Shown here: in pieces, positions 23,935 through 36,588 of the stretch
Layout of the letters: every line of letters starts with the position of its first letter
How positions within the stretch are numbered: position 1 is the stretch's first letter
Assembly: GCA_001414345.1 (NCBI GenBank)
Contig: LLCB01000185.1
Coordinates: forward strand, 53,013-117,012
DNA: 64,000 nucleotides
Reading direction: 5' to 3'
Source: Hymenoscyphus infarciens
Taxonomy: Eukaryota > Ascomycota > Leotiomycetes > Helotiales > Helotiaceae
Notes under the pieces: generated by a model
Database searches by the model: none
Told to the model about the DNA's origin: nothing
What the model saw: the letters and a program-made list of their open reading frames with translations, nothing else
Translations under genes and position numbers: made by a program

Positions 23935-25950
23935 TCATACTATTTCGGCTACCCCTTTCGACACCCTAGGCTCGCTTGATAAACTCGTAGTCTTCTGAAC
24001 TCGAATAACAAAAGCTTTTCGCTCCAACTCAGGTAAATCGTCCAACGATCCGTTATCCGCTCCTCCATTTGGAAACGAATACTTCACACTCTTGCTTCTA
24101 TAACAAGAAGCCGAAGATTATGGTCTATCATCCAAAGTTTCCGGCTGCCAAGGTCCATCTAGCCTTGAGAAACTTTTGATACCCTCCTTCTGCACCGTAG
24201 CACCCGAAACCACCGTATTAGGTCTCGAAACACTGTTGTGGGTAGCTAATTCTTGTGGTCGTCTCGAAGAATGCGAGACAAGTGTTTCAACTTTTTAAAA
24301 TAATCACTTTAAAGTATGCCAAAAGGTTGGAACAACAAGAGCTAGATGAGCAGGTACGAACCTGGAGAAGTCTTGGCCGCTTTATTGCCCCCACGAGGTG
24401 ACAAGAGGCTGAAGCGGGGGGAGTGAAGGCTTGATCCTGATGTGATTTCGAATCGGCAATCCTTACTGTAGGTAATATACTTGGGAGCACAAGCGAGCCA
24501 TAATCCAAAGATCAAAAAAACACAACGACTGTTGAACCAGCATAGAGATGGTGACTTTAGAGTTGTGGGACATATATTTGCGACGGACTAAGGCAGTAAA
24601 CACCCCTCGCCGTTCCAAGTTTTTAGCACAATCCAAGTTATTAGCCCAGAGAGTATGGGAGAATAGATGTTGGCTGTTCCGAATATCTGGAGTAATTTGA
24701 AGAACGATGGAACACACAGTTTAGACCACCCAATTCGGTTTTTGTAAATCCTTAAAACATTACGTTTCGGCGATACACGAGCGAACAACAACTCAGAATT
24801 TATGGTTGTAACAATTTGTATTGCACGTCGACCGCTGGAACACCCACCTTCCTTCCTTACCCTCAGAAGAAGGGGTTTGAATGATATCTATTCGAACCAC
24901 CACCTCCGTACCCATTGCCGACTGCTACCAAGACAATCCCCTCTTAGCCCCTTCGACGTCCTAATCTTGTGAATTTTCCGCACTATAGTAGCAACCCTTT
25001 TTCTGGCTCTCTGCAGTATATATTTGCTCACATGACGCCCACAAGCCCATCATTTTCTTGCGTGAAATGGGAGGACGTCGAGTCGCTCGGCCATGCGAGT
25101 TGAGAAATCGTTTTTGGTATTTGGAATATCGACTAGTCGGAAGTGTGCAGCTGATGGAAGACTGGCTTCGAAAGGAGGACACGTAACCGTCGCGTTGGCT
25201 AAAGGTTACTGATCGAGGACAGGAGATATGTAGAGCACTTTGTTGCAGCCATGGATAGTATTGTCGGTGCTGATCAAGGACTGGAAATGCGTTGTACAAG
25301 GGTTTTCTTGGTACGAATACGGGAGCAGTTGGGTCGAGGCGAGAAGATTTTATTGGTATTCGTGACCTCGCTGGGACGTTCGGGAAGTCGACCATTTTCC
25401 ATTCCAACTGCCACATGCATGTATCTGGATCCCCCTCTGTACACGACCCACTACCCCGAGCATACCGGCCCTTTCTAAACCCATCAAGATTGCCCTCAAA
25501 CTTCGAACCGGGAATAGCGTCGATATCACCTTTCGGCTGGGATTCGAAAGTTTCGAGTGTTGTCGAACCTCCGCCCCATTCGGACTCATTTCCATCCAAT
25601 TCGCTGCTTAGATTGCTACCATCTGAGCGGGTTGTTGTGAGTTCCAGCCATTCTGAAAAGGCGTGAAAGTTAGAAGCTATCCCCATGCCGGACTCGGATT
25701 TCGGTTGCAGACAGGGTGTCTGCAAGTCCAAATATCGATACCTCCCACCGGGGTTGTTTGGAGTTGCTCCGTTGATCGCAAAGTATAGAATTTCGGAACA
25801 AGAATAGGTTGTGACAAGAAGGGATGCACCAAAAACATGTATTTGTAGACCAATGTTGATGATGAAAACAGAATCGTGATTTTGTGAACCAGGTAGGTTG
25901 GGTTTTTGGTATTTGGGCGAGAGCGTGCGTTTCGAGGAAGGAGCGTTCAT
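23935..25950 (-). pseudogene. Decaying (or multi-exon) gene with a PAM2 motif
   Basis: From an ATG at 25950 the minus-strand frame is open for about 330 codons to TAG at 24961. It contains SSRLDPTAPVFVPR at 25303-25344, a close match to the PAM2 consensus (S-x-L-N/D-P-x-A-x-x-F-x-P) that binds the MLLE domain of poly(A)-binding protein. The same frame beyond that stop still looks coding (MGTEVVVRIDIIQTPSSEG) after two TAG codons. Another coding-like block at 24290-23935 (SRLDGPWQPETLDD, then a TAA, then DLPELERKAFVIRVQ) ends at TGA 23935. TAG/TAA at these places fits C-to-T or G-to-A damage, so a lightly RIPed pseudogene is my first choice; an intron-containing gene is the alternative. The protein family is not recognised. 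Confidence 0.45.
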
Positions 25951-27196
25951 ACTTTTGACATTTGCCAAAGAAGGAAGTCGCGAGACGGAGGACACTTGTC
26001 TCTGCAGCGTGAGAAAATGGCTTTGAACAGCAAATCAACTGTCCCAACAGACTCGGATGATCAAACTCAGTCATTCCAAAAGACTTGGACAATCGACTAC
26101 AATTCTACTAAGAGATTCGGACAATTGACCTCAATTATGCAAAAAGAGCCAGGGAACCAAAGTAATTGTGCCCGAGTGACTCGGAGAATGAAATCAATTT
26201 CTCCAAAAGATTCAGAGAATGAAATTCGCTAACAGAAGGACGATGTATGAAGAGCGAACATGAAAGCGGTTGGCTAAGAAGATAAAAGGTATCCGCAGAG
26301 GAGTTGATTTTGAGATTCGTTTAACTCTCGCATCAATAGACCGTCTTTCTTTTATCTAACTTCCTGTTCTTGACGAAGGTAGTTTATGATTACTGGTAGG
26401 ATATGAGTGGCCCCCTGTTACTATTTAGCATGGAGTCAAACCCTTTGAGTACACCTTTTGCCGCAACCTTTCACCTGCCTAAAGTGCACCCTAAAAGTGA
26501 AACTATTCCCACGCATACAGCTGTAAATGACTCTCGCTCTCAAAAATCAGAACGAGAGCCGAAGTTGCCGAACAAGGAAAGTTCCCGTCCATAAGCTCCT
26601 GCAGATTCACAGTCGATTGCTTTTCTAGAGGGCCCTGGAGACACTAGGTAGTCCCTGTTCGCTCCTTCCTCTGCATCGGGTTCTTTTTTGTTATAGGTCG
26701 GACATCTTGAACCCAGCCAACGGCCCTTGGGTACTATTTCGGAACTCCTAAGGGACGAAATTGTCTACGAGATCTTATACAACGATGATGGTGTTCTCGT
26801 CCAAATATCGGAGGGTAACGGGGTCTTCTAGACCATTCCAAGTCGCTTGAAGGAGAAGAAATAATTAGGCGAAGGAACGTAAAACAATCAGAGCTACTAC
26901 TTGGAATTTATCCACGGTTGAGAGTCAGGTTGCATGAAGCTATTCCCACCCGTGAACCCCGCATTCCCATCCCGCACGTGAGACTTGCATGGGTGAGCTT
27001 CGTCATCTCGTGGGGACCTGAATCTCCAAAGCAAACCTTACCAAACCAGCAAAACCCTCGGTCGATTCCATCTCCAACCTTTACAATCGCGTCGTGAAAA
27101 TTGATATTTCGTGGATTTGATATAGCAACCGACAAATCCCGCATCGGGAGACCCTTTATTTCCACATCACATCGTGGGAGCTATTCAGACGGCGCT
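25951..27196. other. Intergenic region upstream of the HSM3-like gene
   Basis: This region contains the 32-bp tandem repeat listed separately and otherwise unremarkable sequence. Open frames at 25906-26232 and 26403-26594 are not coding-like. The last 200 bp should include the HSM3-like promoter. Confidence 0.45.
26050..26237 (+). repeat. Six degenerate copies of a 32-bp tandem repeat
   Basis: GACTCGGA-like unit starts lie at 26050, 26082, 26114, 26146 (degenerate), 26178 and 26209, each followed by an AAT/ATC-rich middle and a TTC(T)CCAAAA-like end. The spacing of 31-32 bp is regular. The unit length is not a multiple of three, so it is unlikely to be coding. It sits in the 5' flank of the PAM2 pseudogene. 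Confidence 0.7.
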
Positions 27197-28320
27197 ATGG
27201 ATGATATACCAGTAACAGGATCGGATGAGCTCTTAAGCCATCTCCGTCAACTGATCGCCTTCCCAGATACGCCTCTGAACGCAAAGCTGTTTGACGAGGT
27301 TGAACTGCAGCTTACAGGTAAGTTAGCTGGACGCTGTATTTGCTCAAGTTCCAACGTCCACTAGACAGCAACACTCCACGACTAATACCTCGACTCTTGC
27401 CACCTCTGACCGAAATCCTCCTCACATACGAAAACGACCCTTCTATTCTCGCAAGCCTTGCCATCAAGCTCCTACGACCAATCCGCTTCACAGAAGCGCT
27501 CACCCTCGCATCCGAAGATGCCCTCGTCCAGGCATTGCGGTCGCCAGCACCTGCTGCGAATATCTTGGCTTTGGAGATCATCGGAAAGGCAAGGAGAAGC
27601 CCTGGCGATACCGCAATCTTGTCTATAATGAAGGGTGTTGTCGAAAATGTATTGAGAACATGGCTGAGCACACCGCATGTTGAGGTGGGCGAGAAGGCAA
27701 CGCAGATTCTTGGTGATCTACTTGAGGTAGACTGTGATAGGAGAGCTTCAGCTGGAATCGACACGAAAATGAGAGGATTACAACTGGCAGGGGGCATGCC
27801 GCCAGGTCAGGGATTGTTATGGCGACGGATATTTCACGACCATCAGGTGTACGAGTTGCCCTTCGAACTTTGCAGCTCGCGCACGGTTGGAACTGGCGAG
27901 GGGCAGCTGGATGAAAGACAGAAATCCCTGGCCCAAGGTCGGCTCCTGCGAATACTCCCAAGACTTTCCGCCCTCGATTTCCATACCATCACTCACACAA
28001 ATTTCCCAGCTGTGGATGAAAAGTACGGATTGCCTGCTGGAGAACAGGGCATTCTGTACTTTGCCCTAGTTGATATGGTTAATAAGGACGAAGATATGCT
28101 AATGCATGTCTTCTCTATCGATGTTTTCGTCGAGTTTCTGGATACTATGAGCACCACCGAACTTACGCAATCGACAATGGACTATCTCGCGCGTTTGGTA
28201 AAAACGGTTGCTTCCTCGGACAATACTCTATACCAAACCCTCCAATCAATTGCATCATCCCCAAGTTCTTCACCCGAGACTGTTGATTTGCTAGTCAAGC
28301 TGAATCGATACGAGCAATAG
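27197..28320 (+). CDS. HSM3: HSM3/PSMD5-like 26S proteasome assembly chaperone
   Basis: Exon 27197-27317, a 47-bp intron 27318-27364, and exon 27365-28320 give 358 residues. The protein is helical and repetitive in character, with stretches such as LLPPLTEILLTYENDP, WLSTPHVEVGEKATQILGDLL and LLWRRIFHD that I associate with fungal HSM3-type proteins. These ARM/HEAT-like chaperones help assemble the proteasome regulatory base; in yeast the gene was first named for mismatch repair. The length is shorter than yeast Hsm3. No catalytic motif is present. The assignment is from overall resemblance, so moderate. Confidence 0.6.
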
Positions 28321-29411
28321 ATACCAACAGCTAATCCAATTTATGCAGATATCTTTTTGAAAAAAATGGGCGTTGAATGCATATTGAAGTGGCGAGCCAT
28401 CACTCCTTCACCAACGAATCACTTGCTATGTGGAATATTGATTTGTTTTTTGCGGACTCCCCCACAGGGATTCATTCCCGCCCAAGTCGGCAGTGGCCAG
28501 CTGGAACTGGGAACTGGGAATTGCCCGTGGTGTTTTCGCAATCCCGAGTTATTTTAGATCTCTCCCGCGTGCTCTGCATGTATGGAATCCCATGCACCTC
28601 AGAGGGGGAACGTGGTGACTCCTTTTCGGTGCATGGTCATTTGTTTCCCCTTTCTTGATGTTAATGATGGCCACATGGCCTAGAACTCCTTCTCTTAGAT
28701 ACTTCTTGCAGGGCAATTGTTTCAATGCCATGCAGTAAAAGATTATTTGCATTCCTAGGGAGCTTCTTTGGTGCGGCTTAGTTGCATAGACGCCACGGCG
28801 TCAAGCTCAGTTCTTATCATCCCGAGCGAATCGGATCCCCGGGTAGTTTTCCACCAAATTTACTTTTTATATCTTCTCGTAAGCGAAGATCTTCTTCGAC
28901 AAGGACACATTTTAGACGAAAATGCAATTCTTGTTGAATAGAGACTTTTCCATGCATTCATTTTACAATTGGTACGGTGCTGTTGTGCGGCTGAAAATTT
29001 CTTTCTCGGAACCGAAAATGGAACAAGGTTGCAGAAGCAATATTTATGCAGGTACCAGCGACCTCATATATCACTTCCGACACGCCAATGTCTCTCCCTC
29101 AACCGGAAAGTTAAGCGAAACTGATCTATTTGCCATTATCGTCCAGAGCAAGGAATCCCAGGTAAGTATTATTCCTTTTCCAGCCAAGACAACTTGTTTC
29201 TCTTCCATGCTTTAGCGAAACTGGAATTATGGTTCTAGAGTTGCCATCTTATCTCCCAGCCTTCCAGCCTTCCTATATAATATACCTCCAGAGAGCCCAA
29301 AGTTTCTCTGCAACCATTCAAGCATCACTCGTTTCTGCTTGCTCTTCTATTCATTCATTCTTTACACCTAGATTCAAAGCATCACTCTTTCTGCTTGCTT
29401 CCTTTTTCACA
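28321..29411. other. Intergenic region: HSM3-like 3' side and adhesin promoter
   Basis: No gene is supported; a 97-codon ATG frame at 28922-29215 has no recognisable features. A TATATAA box at 29274-29280 lies about 130 bp before the adhesin ATG, followed by a C/T-rich leader, consistent with the promoter of a regulated surface protein. Confidence 0.5.
29274..29280 (+). promoter_or_regulatory. Candidate TATA box of the adhesin gene
   Basis: TATATAA followed by TATACC sits about 130 bp upstream of the ATG at 29412, a reasonable distance for an ascomycete TATA promoter with a short leader. This is inferred from position and sequence only. Confidence 0.4.
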
Positions 29412-32044
29412 ATGGCGAAAAACTTAATGACCTTAATGCTGGGAGTCGCGGCTCTGGGCACTGCAGAGGCCCAGAGGTTCAATCGACGTGTTGGTCTTCC
29501 TCCTGGTCCTCCCCCGGGACACCCAAACAACAACCCAAACGCTCCCAATCCTCCTCCCAAATGGCCTCAGTGTGCACCATGTGCATTTCCAGCGACGGTC
29601 ACTGTTACCAGCCCAGTTACTGCTTACATCACTCCAAGTGCAGTCACAGTAACTGTGACAGCTAGTGGGGAGTGTTCGTCTTCTTCCTCGGCACCTAGCT
29701 CTGATGCTGCCTCTACTTGTAAGTCAACAGTTCTTTGTCTTTGTATCTCTTGTTCAAAGTTGCTATACTTTCCGGGTTTTCGAAAACATTATCCTCTATC
29801 ATTTTTCTGCTATCTGAGAGAACGATAAACTAATTCTCGCCTAGCGGCAACTCCGACAGATTTCACTTCATCTGCGGAACCTACAAGCTCGTCAATCGAA
29901 ATCTCATCGAGCGAGATTATAACTTCCTCAGACTATGCAACCACTACCTCGAGCTTCTCCGCCGAATCCACTTCGATTCCAGAGTTTGAATCTTCCACTT
30001 CTTCCTACGAGCCTACTTCAAGCTATTCCCAGCTTCCAAGTGAGACCATCACCTCGGAATATGCAACTTCGACTTCGTCTGCCGAACTCGGTTCGTCCTC
30101 AATTGAGCCTGAATTATCGACTTCTTCGTACGAACCAAGTTCCACCTATGTGGAATCGGCAAGTGGGGCGATCACTTCCACGGACTTTGCAAGCTCCACA
30201 TCGTCTGCTGAGCCTGGATTGTCAACTTCTTCGTCCGAGCCAACATCCACTAGGTTTCCAAGCGAGACCAGCAACTCGGACTATGCAACTTCGACGGCGT
30301 CAGCCAAACTCATTTCATCCACAACTGAGCCTAAATTATCAACTTCTTCGTATGAGCCAAGTACCACGTATGTAGAAACGGCAAGTGAGACGATCACGTC
30401 CTCAGACTATGCAACCACGACCTCGTCTCTCCAGTCTGAATCAAGCGACTTCCAGACGAGCTCCTATCCTGAGCCAACGTCTACTTTTGTCAGATCTGCC
30501 AGCGAGACGTCTTTGGATTACGCAACTTCTTCTTCCGAGCTTCCAAGGGAGACTATAAGCTCGGATTCTCCAATCTCAACCAGTTCGGAGATTCCTAGCG
30601 AGACGCTCACTTCGGGCTATCCAATCTCAACCAGCTCAGAGCTTCCAAGCGAGACGATTACTTCCGACTATCCAATTTCAACCTCTTTCACAGAGTCCTC
30701 GTCAAGCGTTATACAAATAAGCTCCTTCGAACCCACCTCGACGTATGTGGAATCTGCCAGCGAGACTGGAACAACCTCCGATTATTATTTCACTTCAACT
30801 TCTGTGGACTACCCATCAGAAACTTCGTCAGTTGAGATCCCAACCTCCTCTTTTGAGCCTACCTCAACATACGTGGAGTCTATAAGTGGGACGGCAACGT
30901 CCTTGGATTATATTACAACATCCTCGGCCGAACACCCGAGTAGAACGTCAACGTTAGAGTATTCAGAGCCAGCCTTGACCTCGTCATCGGGATCTTACAG
31001 CGAGACATACAGTGCCGCGCCAGTCACTGCTTCTTCTACCGTGGAAAATTTGAGCACTTCCCACTTCCCCACAAGTACCAGTACTGAGGCAGAGTTTTCA
31101 AGCACCATAACACCGGCACCGGAATCTATCACTTCGATCGAATATACCAGCACAAGCACCGAAGATGAAGTTTCAAGCACTCTTACGACATCCTTGCCGG
31201 CTTCTACGAGTGCTCAGAGCTATTCTAGTACCGAAGTCGAGGAAGCCAGTACGAGCACCCAGGAAACCCAGCCATCTAGCACCAGTTCATCCCACGAAAC
31301 AAGCTCTGTCGCACCCTCATTTTCCAGCTCTGCAGCCTACCAATCAAGCATCCAACCATCCTCTTCCGTGATTCCAACTACGCTGAGCACCATCCCAAGT
31401 TCTTCGCACCCAATTACGACCTCGCACGCCTCTACTTCTTCTGCTGCGCCTACACGTAAGTTGACCCCACAGCTCTCGATTGAGTTTCAGCTAATTTTCT
31501 TAGATACTGCAAGTATTGTCAGTGGGGAATTTGATGATGGCTTCGGCCCTTACTGGAAGGAAATACCAGGCTCTAACGGATCCCCTACCGTGAAACGTGC
31601 CAACCAAAATGGCAACCCTCCAGCGTTCCCAGGTCACGGAAACAAATATCTGTAAGTGCAAAACCCTTAATCTGGCTTAACATACACTAACATCAAATTT
31701 CCAGCCAACTGTCAGTCCGGGACAATACCGATGTTGCTTTCGATCAGACAGTCCTCAACATTATCCCCAAGAAGAGATACACACTATCAATGATCGGTCG
31801 CGTCAAGAGGGAGACACTCCCCAAGAAGAAACAGAATATCTGTTTCATCTGGATCTGCGAGAACGACAACACGTGCTCCATTCAACAGCCAGTCAGACCT
31901 GGTGAAGATTGGACACCAGTTTCTTTCAGCTTCAAGGCAGGAAAGAATCAGAAGAAGGCTAAGATCACGGTTTGGTCTTTCTGCCAGGGCAATAATGCTG
32001 CTCGCACAAATAATCTTTACATTGATGGTGTTACGCTCAACTAA
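29412..32044 (+). CDS. Secreted Ser/Thr-rich adhesin-like wall protein with a C-terminal globular domain
   Basis: Exons 29412-29718, 29845-31455, 31504-31651 and 31705-32044 give 801 residues. A signal peptide (MAKNLMTLMLGVAALGTAEA) is followed by a Pro-rich segment and a CAPCAF cysteine pair. Then come about 530 residues almost wholly of Ser, Thr, Glu and Pro, built from degenerate repeats of the type SSFEPTSTYVESASET and SSELPSETITSDYPIST. The C-terminal 180 residues (from SGEFDDGFGPYWKE) are normal in composition, with Cys and Trp, and end in NNLYIDGVTLN. They resemble a carbohydrate-binding-module-like beta-sandwich as found behind fungal Ser/Thr stalks. There is no GPI-like tail. An adhesion or biofilm-type surface role is inferred. 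Intron 3 (31456-31503, 48 bp) is stopless and in frame. Confidence 0.85.
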
Positions 32045-34002
32045 ACAGTTGGTGATGCATCGAAAATGTTTTCCCCCTTTGTTATGAACTTTCTTTCAGC
32101 ACACGATTTTGGAATGCGAGTATAATAATTCTTGGACTTCTACCTGTACTCTTGTTTGGATTTGAAGATACGGAAATGACGAGTATGTCTTGGATTTTTG
32201 GGAAACACTTGTACTATAGAGGATATAAAAGTGACCATCTTCCTTTCGCCCAATATCCCTCTCTATATAAATAATATTGAGACCAGATGTATGGTTGAGT
32301 CAATCGCACGGGGTGTGATTCATAGATATCACTTTTCCTTTCTTTTCATGCTTCCAAGACACTCTCCTATTTTGTGCGTTCAGACGCCACTGGGCTGTTT
32401 ATCGTGTCTCAGCCTGCGGATCGGAGCTTTTGTCCGGGTGGGAAAAACTTCCGATCGCCTCGCTTATTCTGTCCCCCTAGCCTCACAGACTGTCGAAACT
32501 GGGATGTCACGACAATGCATGATCAAATACTGAATTGTCGGAGCTGAATGTTGTGCATTATGCAGAAAATATAGTGGGAAAAAAGGAACATTGATACCAT
32601 CCCGAGAACGTTGGCGTCGGTTGTAAGATATTCGAGCATTACGGCACTCTTTCTATCATGTTATGCACAATACTCTCGGATAATCACAACAATCACTCTA
32701 GAAGGCTAAGAAAGAAAACCTCTCTTCTCCTAAACTGTCTTGAGCCAGGCTTCTTGTTGTCCGAGGCTGACTCGTAGAAAGAAAAGGGGAAATAAGTGAC
32801 GGGGAGTAATGCCCGAATCTCTTACATAGTAAATTATGAATACCGAATTTATGAAATTAAATAACTGGAAATCTACAAGAAATTTCGATGCGATTTCTGC
32901 TACCAATGGCAGTACTGGATGGTTTGTAAATGTAAAACTAGGACACGGTACCTGGTGCCTACTCAAGAACAATGAGTCATACATGCTAAACGAAGAAACC
33001 GCGTGAAAGCGAGGATGCCGTAAAAAAATACAGAAGGATGCCAGTCACGAATTTACTTAATCTACCTTCCAGCAATCCTCATTGGTTTTGTGGAGCTGTG
33101 CCACCTACCTCAACCGGACAACGAAACCACTTTCACCACTGAAATCACCTCCCAAGAACACTTAAAGCAGAAAGGTATTTTGCAAGTTTTAATCTGTACA
33201 AAGCAAAAGAGAACCCGTGGAGTTAATAAATAAACCAGGCATTCCATTCCAAATGACAGTAGCAGGTCTCCTTTCAACTTGCCCCATCCCGGCAACACCA
33301 CTAGAATAAATCAACGATGCCGAAACTCCAAATCGCTCACTGGATGTTGAAACCACCGAGTCAATCTTGAAACTCCAAGCCACCATTAGCATCTTAACAA
33401 TCATACTCCTCGCAATTCGCCGAAACCCATTGCAAGTCACCAAAAACGACACTTGTCCAAAATGCCAACCACAGTCTAAACGAACAGAGAATTCTTTCTG
33501 TCGCTTCAATTACAGCCATCTAGATCATGTACATAGTCATTTTGCAATTCAGATACCCGACGGCGACACCGAGACAGACTCTACAGGCAGAATTGGCAAA
33601 GTCGAGTATCGTTTCGCTGTTCTTTACTTACCTTATTACCAATATGGAGGACCTTTCGGTATTTGTGTTTCTTATAAATTGGTACGTTGGTTGTGTTTCG
33701 ACGAGGTACGGTATACATCTGAGAGTAATAGTCATGCGTTTTACCCATCTCTTGGGTTGGCAATTTGGGAGAGGGGGGGCCATGTGGCACTCTAGCGAAC
33801 AAACTAAAGAGAGCGTAAAGCAAGAACGTTAACAGTATCATTAAAACAAGTAGATCAATCAATGAAAGAGTCATTTCATCGAAATATCAAACTGAAACGA
33901 TATTCAATGCCGCTTACATCAAAATAAATGAAGTTCTTCAAAAGTTCAAAATGAGCCAGCTCATCCTAAACTCCAAGTCTAAAAACAAAGGACACCTATC
34001 TA
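32045..34002. other. Intergenic region between two convergent 3' ends
   Basis: The flanking genes end toward each other, so this 1.96 kb holds two 3' untranslated regions and unassigned sequence. Open frames at 32198-32533, 33110-33509 and 33367-33832 are short, overlap on opposite strands and show no motifs. I see no RNA gene or repeat. Confidence 0.5.
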
Positions 34003-35723
34003 TCACGCTGTTCCATTCGCTTCCAAAACCACACCACCCGCGTCAACAACCTCAACCTCGCCGATCCCCTTGATATCAGTCAAGCCCCCCTTGATACTCG
34101 CGGGTCGGGATTTGCCATCTCGGACTTCCTCAGTGGTAGCAACCAAGATATCAAAAGCCTTTCGCAAATACTTCTCTTCGGCCTTTGGGTTCGCGCTGAC
34201 GACTCTAATGACATAAATGCCACCAACAACACTCGAGGTAATGTAAATTTCTCCTCTGCTGTTTACCAACTCATAAACTTCTTTGGTAAGCGCATTCTGC
34301 TCTTTCTCCCCACCCTGAGAAGAGACAATGTTTAAAACTGTCAAAGCGAAGCTTGGTCCCGTCAGAATTTTGAATAGATCCGGTCTTGACTTAATCAAGG
34401 CAGCAAAACCCTCGCCTAGACCGACGTGTTTGCGAATATGCTCCTGTAATCCTTTGACTCCATAGGTTCTCAGAACGAACCAAATCTTCAAACTTCTGAA
34501 TCTTCTACCGAGAGGGATTTGCCAATCACGGTAATCAGTCACCAAGCCACTATCGGAGAATTCATTGCGGAGATAGCTGGGCATGATTGACAAGGCATCG
34601 ATTAAATCCTTTCGCTTCTTCACGTAGAGACAAGAAGCATCAAAGTTTGTAAGAAGCCATTTGTGCATATTCATGTCGAAGGAATGGAAATGTTGGAATG
34701 ATGAAGTGAGATACTGGTACTCGGGGCAAACCAGAGCAGCGCCAGCATAGGCGGCATCAACATGGACCCATATTTCACCGGATACGTCTGGAGGAGCATG
34801 TTTTGCCAAGGTTGAAGCAATTGATGCAAAATCGTCAACCGCACATGTAGCAGTCGTACCCAAGGTTGTGGTGAGGTAGAATGGTTCCAATCCTTGGGCT
34901 TTGCATTCCTCTAGCACCTTTTCGAGGCCGGTACCTGTCATGGCGAATCTATCCTCCTCCAAGGCCTGAGTAGAACGATAACGAACGCCGGCAATCTGAG
35001 CGGCCTTTTGTGTCGAGCTATGCGCCTGATCGCTTCCCAAAGCCACCATTTTGCTTCGCTTGTGTGCAATTGCATCTTCGAGTGCAAGTCCGGTGAGATG
35101 GGAAGTTGTCTCTCGAAGGTACTTGTCTCGTGCTGCCACCATAGTCGTGACGATGGCTTCTGAAGCAGATCCTTGGATCACTCCACCGCCATGGCTAGTG
35201 GAAAGATAGCAGTCGGGAAGTTTGAGGAGTTTTGCTAGCCAATCGAGAACTACAGTTTCAAGCTCCGTGACGGCGGGTGAACAGATCCAATTGAAAGCTG
35301 GGGCAGTGAAAGCAGAAGAGTAAAGTTCACCCAGCATCCCGGGAAATGAGGAAGAGGCAGGGAAGAAAGCCATGAAGTTTGGGGATTGCCTGTAACCACT
35401 TAGTAAACTTCTATATATCGTCGGCACGATTTGAGAATTACGTACCAATGGGTCAGGCCAGGCATGATCTTAGTCTCAATATCCTTCTGGATATCTGCCC
35501 ATGGCTCGCCCTCTTCTGGGGGTCCAGCCGGGAGAATCTTTTTGAGATAACCGGGTTCAACATTGGAGACTACACGACGGTCTTGAATAGTGTCGTAGTA
35601 GCGAACAACTGCAGCCGGAATTAGCATTGTTTTCTGCGTACCAACGGGACCAGGACGCCTGTCGTGGGTCTTACTTTCGTCAATTGCCGAAGTGGCAGCC
35701 TCCTTGAATTGTTTCGAGTCCAT
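34003..35723 (-). CDS. PLP-dependent aromatic-L-amino-acid/tyrosine decarboxylase family enzyme
   Basis: Exons 35723-35675, 35608-35446 and 35389-34003 give 532 residues. Splicing restores the family sequences AIDEIVRYYDTIQDRRVVSN and LTHWQSPNFMAFFP. Group II decarboxylase features follow: the SHGGGVIQGSASEA glycine-rich loop, HVDAAYAG (cofactor-contacting Asp, about residues 280-287) and the Schiff-base lysine in NMHKWLLTNFD (about residue 314). Such enzymes decarboxylate tryptophan, tyrosine or DOPA to the amine; substrate preference cannot be read. Intron 1 (35609-35674, 66 bp) is stopless and in frame, so unspliced mRNA would still be translatable. No biosynthetic cluster partners are evident next to it. 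Confidence 0.92.
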
Positions 35724-36588
35724 GGTGATATCAACACAGAATGAAGATGAGGGGTACGTTCTACACAGTACACAAGAGAAAGAGAAATCTGAGATGATAG
35801 AGAGCAATCGGAAGAATGAAGTGCTTCACTTGTCTATTTGACATGAGGAAGCACAACTACCGGCGGGAGAGACGGTATTTGAAATGTGATCTTCTGAAGT
35901 TGGTTACCATGATGTTGGTTGAGATATTTTGCAGATAGCAGATGCAGGTGGGGTTGCTAACCAAGGTGGGAAGCCGAAAGACGGATGCAAAAGTACGGAA
36001 TTCTCCCCGTTCCGTGGAAGATATCACGGTCCGAACTTGGGTATACCCGTTACCCGGTCCGGAAGAAGCCTCAAGTTGCCTTCTAAAAAAGAAATACTGC
36101 AAGATTAGAGTAACATAGCGGTGATAGTTCCGCCTCTTACTTCAATTTCGTACTGATATTAAAAGATGCAAATGCCGACTCTAGGAGAGCGTTGTCTCCT
36201 TTTTCAACTCGGCTACTCCGTGGTGACGAGAGAATCCTATCTAAGAGAAGAATATTGCCAGTAGTATGTTCGCTCACTTACTCAAGATTATAAAACACAA
36301 GTAAACACTAAAAAAAGAATCTAGAGAACTTTGATGAGGTAAAGTAGCAAACACATTGTGAACCTTCACCCCAAGGCAGCCCACAAATTGACCTCATACA
36401 AGTTGCCATTTAGAGCCCGGAGTTATGATTTTCCGCAAGCCGACCCCATGTGACGACAACCATTGAAATCGAGTTTCATACTCATACCAAAGCCCCCACC
36501 ATAAACCACAAACACCTCCACTCCAGCTTCCCCTCCAACACACGATTACCATCAATCCCATACTCTACACACCACCGAATCCGCAAAC
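35724..36588. promoter_or_regulatory. Bidirectional promoter region of the decarboxylase and YKT6
   Basis: The two genes diverge from this 0.87-kb interval. No TATA box or repeated motif is obvious. Small open frames (35857-36102, 36450-36641) are not coding-like; the latter overlaps the YKT6 leader and first exon in another frame. Confidence 0.5.

Noticed and set aside
33110..33832. Overlapping frames on both strands downstream of the decarboxylase
   Set aside because: Overlapping open frames in opposite directions without motifs; most likely untranslated or intergenic sequence.
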